A stretch of DNA of 13,329 nt from Fennellomyces sp. T-0311 (Eukaryota; Mucoromycota; Mucoromycetes; Mucorales; Lichtheimiaceae), in assembly GCA_025266875.1 (NCBI GenBank), contig JALLLT010000163.1:1-13329 (forward strand), written 5' to 3'. The notes below the pieces were generated by a model. That model was not told the DNA's origin, did not search any database, and saw only the letters and a program-made list of their open reading frames with translations. A program made the position numbers and the translations under genes. The first letter of the stretch is position 1. Each line of letters opens with the position of its first letter. Below are positions 7,757 to 13,329 of the stretch, piece by piece.

Positions 7757-7908
7757 CGACTTTTAACCGTTTTCTTTTTTAGGCAAATGACCGATTGTCA
7801 AGGGAAGCAAAGTATATTTGGTAAGCTATGACATCGTTGAAGAAAAGCTTTGATCTATGAGAAGAGGAAGAGCAATTGCCTTTGATGGATCAACTACCGA
7901 AACACAAA

Positions 7909-7917
7909 TATATAAAA
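7909..7917 (+). promoter_or_regulatory. TATA box of the DD34E transposase gene
   Basis: TATATAAAA lies 49 bp upstream of the ATG at 7966, in the 209-bp remnant (7757-7965) of the divergent promoter region right of the Merlin-like insertion. The insertion left this core promoter intact but moved any upstream elements about 2.7 kb away. Confidence 0.65.
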
Positions 7918-7965
7918 GACCAGATTCGAAAATAAAGTCAACCGTATAATCAATACACTCTTAAG

Positions 7966-10400
7966 ATGGCCTATTCTATTTTATTTCCCAGTTTGACCGG
8001 TGAAGCTATGGAGGACGTTGAATATTATCCTGTATTGCCTGACTACATTGATGCCTGGAGCGTTGGAGACGATGATACGGATTCTGATGGTGACCCGCTT
8101 ACCAAGGAAATCCATTTCTATGAAGAAGAAATTGATATTGATGACCAGTACGAGCTTATCCAGCACGACTATCAGAACAATTCAAGCGTCAACGGAGTTC
8201 AAAGGCTGGTGTCCATGAAAAAATCTACTACTGTACGTCAGGCGCTCTACTTTTTTACTCAATAAGGCTTTTGAGTTACTAATAGTTAATTTAGAATTTG
8301 CAACCTGCTATTGCAAGCTCATCTCGTGCTGAATCTTCTACCACACGCAATGGCAAGAAACCTGTTCGCCAGCCAAAAACCACTGGGAAGCCAAGAGGAA
8401 GACCACGTAAAAATCCTCCCAAAGAAGTTGAATATAAGAGAGGTATGTTATCCATCTTTGATTTTTATGTATCTAATTCGAATCAATTATAAGTCCTTAT
8501 AAAGTATATATTGACCAAGCCATCGTCGAGTTTCTTGATAAGGTTCAGAATGAGACCTTCAATGTTTTTGCAGCAGCAAAAAAATTGCTTATCCCAAAGA
8601 CTACAGCATACACATATTGGGAGCGTTATACGACGGATCAGCCATATCTGCCAAGTCAGCGCAGGAAGAAGAAGCCAATTAGATCGACGCTCACAGATGA
8701 GCACACACAGTTCCTACTCCATTATTATGACAACGATGCGACTGCAACATTGAAGCAAGCCCAGGAATCACTCTATGCAAAATTTGGCGTCTCTATCACC
8801 CAAAGTGGCCTTCAGAAGCACTTGGTTAAGAAGTGCAGTTTGACTATGAAGAAGCTGGAAAAGATATCCGATGCCTGTAACTCACCAGCTACAATTGCGA
8901 AGCGAATGACCTGGGCAACCCAGGTTATGGCAGCTGGACTCGATTATCAAAAGTGCATCTTCATTGATGAAGCTGGTTTCAACTTGCATATCAAGCGCAA
9001 TTTTGGACGATCGAAAAAAGGAGTTCCAGCGAAAGCAGCTGTTCCAACACAGCGAGGTATCAACATCTCGATTTTGGGCGCGATAACAGGTGAAGGTGTT
9101 CTACTCCTATCCATGAGAAAACCGCAAAAAGCAACTGGAGTGAAGAGGGTCAAGACAGATAGTGGTGCAACGAAAGTGGTCGGAATAGTGTCACGTGTGG
9201 TGCTTAGAGATGGACGGAAAATGGATGGGAACAAAACCCGAAATAAGAAATAGGTAAAAAGAAGAGGGTAGAAGAAGAACGATAGAGGTAAGGTTACTGG
9301 TAAGTACCGAACAAATATCGACAATAACGGGTTCGAGAAGTTACGGGTCGAATGCAGTGTCAACAGTCAATGAGAAAAATAATACGTCGAGTTAGTAAGA
9401 CTATCACCAAAGTCTATCCACACTAAACGACCGTATTCCACAAAAAAAAAAATCAGAGTAAGAGACCAAAAACGACCCTGATTTATTATTGGCCAACTGG
9501 CCTTTTTATACCTATTCTCAAATAGGCAACACAACCATCTACGCTATGGCTAACTGAATGACAAACGAGAGTGAACGTGAGAGAATGACGGGGAAGGAAT
9601 TACGGACAGTGTTGAGAGGTTGAGAGGTTATAGTTAAGTAGGACATAGGGCAAGAAGTACATATATAGGAATCATGACATAATGAAGGAAGATAAAAGAA
9701 TGACCGGAGGAGCGTGAATACGTGAGAAACAAAGACATAAGCATAAAGAAGTACCCAAAAAGGAAGTAACGTGGAAAGGACAGTACGTGGATCGAAAGGT
9801 CAGCATAATTAATGAGGGAACGTGCGTAGAAGAAAATGATAACATAAGGTTAAAGCGCGGGAAAGGGATAAAAGGGACGGCAAAAAGAAAAAGAGACTGT
9901 GGGAACAGAGTGACAAAAGGCAAGGCGAGGAAGAGCGGTTACACCAACGATGAGCAACCCTGCCTTCCCTGCTCACGTGACGGTGGATGAGGCCGGCAAA
10001 TCCACCACACGTCGTGTCAATAGTCGGTACAAGGGCTGAGCATTTCAAGGCATTCCTGAGCGACCTTATGGATCTGTTGGACGAACTTGAAATGCACGGA
10101 AGAATTTTGGTGATGGACAATGCATCAATTCACAAGACCGAGGAGGTTAAAAAAGCGGTCACAGATCGAGGTTACTTTATTCTGTACTTGCCACCATGGT
10201 CTCCATTTTTAAACCCTATTGAAGAGTTCTGGTCAAAGCTCAAGTCAGGTGTCAAGCGAGAAATCCTGACTCCTGGTGATACCTTGACAGATCGTATTAT
10301 ACAATCATCTCAAAAGGTTACACCAGAGGACTGTAAAGGGTGAATAACACACTCTGAATCGTTCTTTTCAAGATGTGTGCTTGAAGAAAAGATGTTGTAG
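7966..10400 (+). pseudogene. Tc1/mariner-like (IS630-type) DD34E transposase, interrupted
   Basis: Exons 7966-8232, 8295-8442 and 8505-9188 continue at 10024 after an 831-bp insertion; both introns are 62 bp. Ignoring the insertion, the frame encodes 472 residues to TGA at 10341. Residues 1-89 are an acidic leader. 121-128 is an AT-hook (KPRGRPRK), about 139-180 a helix-turn-helix-like region, and 190-260 a second HTH/winged-helix region (basic RRKKK then LTDEHTQFLLHYYDND). The catalytic triad is D293 (IFIDEAGFN), D398 (LVMDNASIHK) and E433 (NPIEEFW), with 34 residues between D398 and E433, the Tc1-type spacing. After EDCKG, TGA replaces the Trp normally found in this family (EDCxxWxxHS); the same frame then continues ITHSESFFSRC to TAG at 10398. 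Two lesions, insertion and nonsense codon, make this copy inactive. It is the likely mobility enzyme of the element bounded by the TTGGGA arrays. Confidence 0.85.
9189..10019 (-). mobile_element. 831-bp solo-LTR-like insertion inside the transposase gene
   Basis: The sequence begins TGTCACGTGTGGTG and ends CACCACACGTCGTGTCA, imperfect inverted ends with the TG...CA of LTRs. AATAGT flanks both sides (9184-9189 and 10019-10024), so the target duplication is 4-6 bp depending on how the shared bases are assigned. Removing one copy plus the insert restores the transposase frame exactly (GGA ATA GTC GGT). Inside, on the minus strand, TATAAAAAGG (9510-9501) is followed by AATAAA (9487-9482), as in an LTR promoter/poly(A) region. 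No long credible coding frame is present. A solo LTR left by recombination fits best; a non-autonomous DNA element is possible. Confidence 0.75.
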
Positions 10401-10452
10401 TATATATATATATAGTTATCCTCGTTTTATATCTTACCCTAATATTTGATAT

Positions 10453-10678
10453 CCCATGTAATATAAGTCAAGTGTCCCAATATGCAAGATGTCGTTGCTC
10501 CCAAATGGTTTTTCCGAACCTCCCAATAAGATAATACATGAGCCCCCAAATCACGGTATTAAGCCTCCCAATCAGAAAATAGAGCACTTCCCAAACCACA
10601 TATTCAACCTCCCAATCAGAGAAAAGGACACCTCCCAATAATTTTATTATGCTTCCCAATACTAAAATCACAGTTCCC
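10453..10678 (-). repeat. Right terminal array: 11 TCCCAA-type motifs every 21-24 bp
   Basis: This is the inverted copy of the left array. CCC cores start at 10453, 10476, 10500, 10522, 10545, 10567, 10590, 10611, 10634, 10655 and 10676. The spacer sequences also match the left array in reverse complement, so this is a true inverted repeat and not only a shared motif. Similarity continues a little outward to about 10697 (GGGTATTTTTAGA against GAGTATTTTTGGA on the left) and then stops; three left-end units have no partner here. Confidence 0.9.
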
Positions 10679-10758
10679 AATCTAAAAATACCCTATTGTC
10701 GTAGCCATTCTGGCGGACTTTCTTTTGTTCCATTTTTGGATACTTCTTCCATGATCGT

Positions 10759-11006
10759 TGTTGCGCAGCAACAAGCTGTTCCGCAGTCGCTGCAGCTCAC
10801 CGCAGTACTTCTCTATATTGTTACCCCATATTCATTATCCACATAATGCGCAGCAATCCGCAGTAAGCTGCAGTAGTATTTTATTAGCATTAGAAAATAT
10901 ATAAATATCCCTTCAGTCTAAAAGAATAAACATCATCTTACGACTTCTCTTTCAAACCTTTTCTCTGTTATTGGCTACGGTTCATCCGCCAAAAAGTGAC
11001 ACGACA
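10759..11006 (+). repeat. 5' LTR of the gypsy element (left boundary uncertain)
   Basis: The right end ACACGACA at 11006 is set by the adjacent primer binding site and the matching end of the truncated copy at 3178. The left end is tentatively the TG at 10759, which begins a small palindrome (TGTTGCGCAGCAACA); no second full LTR is available to confirm it. The U3 part has several CCGCAGT motifs (near 10781, 10800 and 10858). TATATAAAT (10898-10906) is the likely TATA box and AATAAA follows near 10924. The 78 bp before it (10681-10758) show nothing recognisable. Confidence 0.6.
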
Positions 11007-11008
11007 AT

Positions 11009-11016
11009 TGGTAGCG
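11009..11016 (+). promoter_or_regulatory. Primer binding site, initiator-tRNA-Met type
   Basis: TGGTAGCG lies two bases after the LTR end and complements the CGCTACCA 3' end of fungal initiator tRNA-Met, the primer of Ty3-like elements. The match does not continue clearly beyond eight bases (AAAG follows). Confidence 0.7.
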
Positions 11017-11026
11017 AAAGTGGTTT

Positions 11027-12136
11027 ATGGCCGATAATAGTAGAAAAGTTTCCAAGTTTCCAGCATCTCAGTTTCAAGGATATCGGCAGCCAGTACCTGC
11101 AATTGGCGATCAAGAACAAGAAGAGTTCACAACAAAAGAAGAATTTTTGATCGACATCGGTGAACAAGACAGTATGGCTCAAAGACCCGAACAAGACGAC
11201 CAGATGAAACTGGTCATGCAAGCTCTGACAAAGATTCTGGAAAACAATTCCCAGCCACAGGTGGTGGCGCCAAGTTTGGGTTTCCAGCCCCGTGTGCACG
11301 AACCTGACACGTTCAGTGGTAGCCGTGCCTTGAACGCCGTCCAGAGTTGGGTTCGCCAAGTGGAACGCTATTTGGGTATGTCATCCCTCAGCCAACATGC
11401 ATATGTCAACTATGCGGTGACTTTCCTTCGTGGTGAGGCCGAGGTGTGGTGGCAACAACAAGCTCGCTTGGCAAGCGAAAATGGAGCCGAAGTCAGCTGG
11501 AGGGAGTTCAAGGAGCGAATCGAAGCAGCATACAGCCCAGTCAATGCCAAACAGCTTGCACGAGACCAGCTCGCTAATTTGGTCCAAGGAGGGACAGTTG
11601 CTGAGTACGTCGCTCAGTTCCAGGCGTTGTGGAACTCGTTGCCATCCATGACTGACGAGGAGGCAAAGGACCGATTCGAGCGAGGCCTACAGCCTGTCAT
11701 CCGTGCTGAAGTTTGCTTCCGTTTCCCATCCAGTACCAGCGAATCCATGCGGTTGGCTCTGCTGTGTGATAGCCAGCGCACGCAGTCCATGTTGGCTTTC
11801 GGCCAAGGTGTCTATCAACAGCCGCAGCAACAGTTCCAGCAATTCCAACAGCCTAACTCTTTTCACATACCTGAGTACATGCGCTCATCTGGTGTTGCCC
11901 CCATGGATCTCGATGCCATCCGCACAAGAGGATCAGGGTCGAATTGGCGTTCCCCTGGTCGCGGTAGTGGCTCCAACAACTGGCGTCGACCGGATGATGG
12001 CTCTCGCGATGGTGCCACCAGGAGGTGCTTCAATTGTTCCGGATTTGGACACATCGCCCGCAACTGTCCATCCACTCCGGGTTTGAACAAGGGTCGCCAA
12101 GGTGGTCAGGGAAAAGGCAAAGCGCGGTTGGATTGA
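11027..12136 (+). CDS. gag: Gypsy Gag polyprotein with CCHC zinc knuckle (369 aa)
   Basis: A single exon from ATG 11027, only 20 bp after the LTR, to TGA 12134-12136. Residues about 85-240 match a Retrotrans_gag-type capsid domain: FSGSRALNAVQSWVRQVERY, then AVTFLRGEAEVWW, WREFKERIEAAY, and the VAEYVAQFQALWNSLP helix. A Gln-rich stretch follows (QQPQQQFQQFQQ), then an Arg/Gly/Ser-rich linker and a nucleic-acid-binding zinc knuckle CFNCSGFGHIARNC (C-x2-C-x4-H-x4-C) at 334-347. Gag assembles the virus-like particle and packages element RNA. Its last codons overlap the pol frame at a candidate -1 shift site. Confidence 0.9.
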   Translation: MADNSRKVSKFPASQFQGYRQPVPAIGDQEQEEFTTKEEFLIDIGEQDSMAQRPEQDDQMKLVMQALTKILENNSQPQVVAPSLGFQPRVHEPDTFSGSRALNAVQSWVRQVERYLGMSSLSQHAYVNYAVTFLRGEAEVWWQQQARLASENGAEVSWREFKERIEAAYSPVNAKQLARDQLANLVQGGTVAEYVAQFQALWNSLPSMTDEEAKDRFERGLQPVIRAEVCFRFPSSTSESMRLALLCDSQRTQSMLAFGQGVYQQPQQQFQQFQQPNSFHIPEYMRSSGVAPMDLDAIRTRGSGSNWRSPGRGSGSNNWRRPDDGSRDGATRRCFNCSGFGHIARNCPSTPGLNKGRQGGQGKGKARLD

Positions 12137-12154
12137 GGGAAGTCCCTCCGCGCT
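12109..12154 (+). promoter_or_regulatory. Candidate -1 ribosomal frameshift signal between gag and pol
   Basis: The heptamer GGGAAAA (12109-12115) is read G GGA AAA in the gag frame, the canonical X XXY YYZ form. After a 5-nt spacer a hairpin can form: AGCGCG (12121-12126) pairs with CGCGCT (12149-12154), and an inner GAGGG (12135-12139) pairs with CCCTC (12144-12148) around an AAGT loop. The gag stop lies inside the structure. Pol is open in exactly the -1 frame from 12115 onward. Confidence 0.65.
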
Positions 12155-13329
12155 CTCTAGCACCACACCATTCCCTCAACATGGTCCGTCCTGAGGAGCA
12201 ACCCAAGGTTCCCGAGGCCCCACTGATCGATCTGTCGGATGAGCAAGACGACGAGTCCTTGGTGCTACAAAAAACCTTGGAAGAGGATAAGCAGTATATT
12301 GATTCGTTAATGTCAATAAAAGAAACTGAATTGCCTCTGTACTCAATGTCTTGCAATAATTTCACTGTTGATGTGTTGATCGATTCCGGTGCCACTGGTT
12401 CATATGTTGCACCGCGCCTTGCTGACAAGTTGCCCATCCGCGAGATTCCAGGTCGCACTGTTGAAACCGCCGGAGGTCACACAACAACTATCACCAAGCA
12501 AGCCGAGTTGTTGTTGGATGCTCAAGGATACAAGCACAAGACTACCGCCTATGTCCTTGACACCAAATTCGATGTGATCCTCGGCCGCGACTGGCTCAAG
12601 TCTGTACAACCTATTCCGGATTGGGAGCTGGATACCTGGCGTATTCAAAAGGGTGAGCATGAATATGTCCTTCGTCCCCGACATAAACGTGTGATCCCTG
12701 AACTTGCGTACCTGATCTCGCACCGTCAAGTCCAGCGTTTGGAGCGCCACAAGGGGATTGACGATGTCTTTGTTTGTTTCCTGCGCCCTCAAGAAGGAAA
12801 CTCCAAAGCCGATGCAAACGATCAGATGGCCAAAGCTCTAGTCGCGGATTTCAGTGATGTTTTCCAAGACAAACTCCCTGGCCTACCTCCCAAACGTGAC
12901 ATTGGACATGTCATTGCCACTGGTGATGCCGACCCCGTATCAAGACCGCCGTACAAGATGAGCCCGCGTGAATTGGATGAGCTGCGCCGTCAACTGAAGG
13001 AACTGCTGGACCTCGGTCTGATCCGTCCTAGTTCGTCTGCTTGGGGCTCGCCTGTCCTGTTTGTACGCAAGAAGGATGGCTCTATGAGAATGTGCATTGA
13101 TTACCGCGCGGTCAATAGGGTTACTAAACGTAACTCTACACCGTTGCCACGCATCGACGAGTGCCTTGAGCGTCTCCATGGCATGAAATGGTTCACGAAG
13201 CTCGATCTCCGGTCCGGCTATCACAACCTGAGGCTGAGCAACGACCAGGATATTGCCAGAAGCGCCTTCAACACAAGATATGGGAAGTTCGAATGGTTGG
13301 TTTTGAGCTTCGGGCTCATGAACAGTCCC
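12115..13329 (+). CDS. pol: Gypsy Pol: protease and start of reverse transcriptase (partial)
   Basis: The -1 frame relative to gag is open from the shift site to the window edge. An in-frame ATG at 12181 is an alternative independent start. After an acidic linker, the aspartic protease active site DSGATG (12382-12399) appears, with ILGRDWL about 65 residues later as the second protease hallmark. The RT region starts near 12945: YKMSPRELDELRRQL, IRPSSSAWGSPVLFVRKKDG, then RMCIDYRAVNRVT. It reaches the first catalytic aspartate in FTKLDLRSGYHNL and FGLMNSP, which is FGLxNAP in most gypsy elements. The YxDD motif, RNase H and integrase lie outside the window. The product processes Gag-Pol and copies the element RNA into DNA inside the particle. 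Confidence 0.9.

Larger units (their letters stand above)
3229..10680. mobile_element. Composite Tc1/mariner-like DNA transposon with two genes and nested insertions
   Basis: The interval is bounded by long inverted repeats (left 3229-3523, right 10453-10678; the plus-strand left copy aligns with the reverse complement of the right one). It holds two divergent genes: a Gln-rich coiled-coil protein leftward and a DD34E transposase rightward. Removing the nested Merlin-like element (5079-7756) and the 831-bp insertion (9189-10019) leaves roughly 3.9 kb. The exact outer ends and the TA target duplication expected for this family could not be fixed: the left array has three extra units, and the right one stops about 80 bp before the gypsy LTR. 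Assigning both genes to one element is an inference from their position between the inverted arrays. Confidence 0.65.
10759..13329 (+). mobile_element. Ty3/gypsy LTR retrotransposon, 5' part, runs off the right edge
   Basis: The order is 5' LTR, primer binding site, gag with a zinc knuckle, then protease and reverse transcriptase in the -1 frame. Integrase, RNase H and the 3' LTR lie outside the window. The protease-RT order and RT sequence fit the Ty3/gypsy (Metaviridae-type) group. All visible reading frames are open, so the copy may be young. Confidence 0.85.

Noticed and set aside
5069..7766. Target-site duplication CGGATTTTAG / CGACTTTTAA for the Merlin-like element
   Set aside because: Three mismatches in ten, and the left candidate is separated from the TIR start by a few unexplained bases; not strong enough to annotate.
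9672..10120. Minus-strand frames of 83 and 103 codons in the inserted sequence
   Set aside because: Low-complexity Ser/Leu/Phe composition, no motif, and the second crosses the border of the insertion into the transposase gene.
3034..11006. Interpretation of the two LTR copies as the two ends of one retrotransposon
   Set aside because: The left copy is truncated and has no primer binding site or gag after it, while the right copy is followed by both; the intervening DNA is a DNA transposon.
12030..12817. Several minus-strand frames of 68-142 codons
   Set aside because: They are shadows of gag and pol, whose zinc knuckle, protease and RT motifs fix the plus strand as coding.

Overview
The window looks like a transposon-rich, intron-rich region of a fungus, most likely an early-diverging filamentous lineage (Mucoromycota-like). 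This is inferred from short introns of 49-62 bp with GTANGT-type donors and TTTAG-type acceptors, AT-rich spacers, TATA boxes, a Ty3/gypsy element, and spliced eukaryotic Tc1/mariner-type and Merlin-type transposases. No database was available, so the taxon is an inference. I see no ordinary housekeeping gene: almost every recognisable sequence belongs to a mobile element or its remains.

Layout. (1) Positions 60-2765 hold two divergent spliced genes sharing a 96-bp promoter region. The minus-strand gene begins with a Cys/His finger and has a transposase-like N-terminal region. The plus-strand gene encodes a 395-residue coiled-coil protein ending in an AT-hook. (2) A truncated LTR lies at 3034-3178. 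(3) Positions about 3229-10680 hold a composite DNA transposon whose two ends are inverted arrays of a TTGGGA motif repeated every 21-24 bp. It carries a leftward Gln-rich coiled-coil gene (3557-4742) and a rightward Tc1/mariner-like DD34E transposase gene (7966-10400). Two later insertions are nested in it: a Merlin-like (IS1016/ISXO2-type) element in the shared promoter region (5079-7756), and an 831-bp solo-LTR-like sequence inside the transposase coding region (9189-10019), flanked by an exact short target-site duplication. (4) A Ty3/gypsy retrotransposon starts at about 10759 (5' LTR, initiator-tRNA-type primer binding site, gag, candidate -1 frameshift signal, protease, start of reverse transcriptase) and runs off the right edge.

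Splicing was reconstructed by hand. The predicted joins keep frame over the whole gene in the coiled-coil/AT-hook gene (7 exons, 395 residues), the Gln-rich gene (2 exons, 378 residues), the Merlin transposase (5 exons, 348 residues plus one internal stop) and the DD34E transposase (472 residues to a premature stop, 491 to the next stop). Both cut-and-paste transposases carry one nonsense codon where their family normally has tryptophan, so both copies look recently dead.

Most unusual points: the helically phased TTGGGA arrays at both ends of a two-gene Tc1/mariner-like element; Merlin terminal repeats of about 460 bp that each contain an inward-facing tRNA-like RNA polymerase III unit; a compact gag-pol -1 frameshift signal; an internal tandem duplication of an intron-exon unit; and AT-hooks in proteins from three otherwise unrelated genes.
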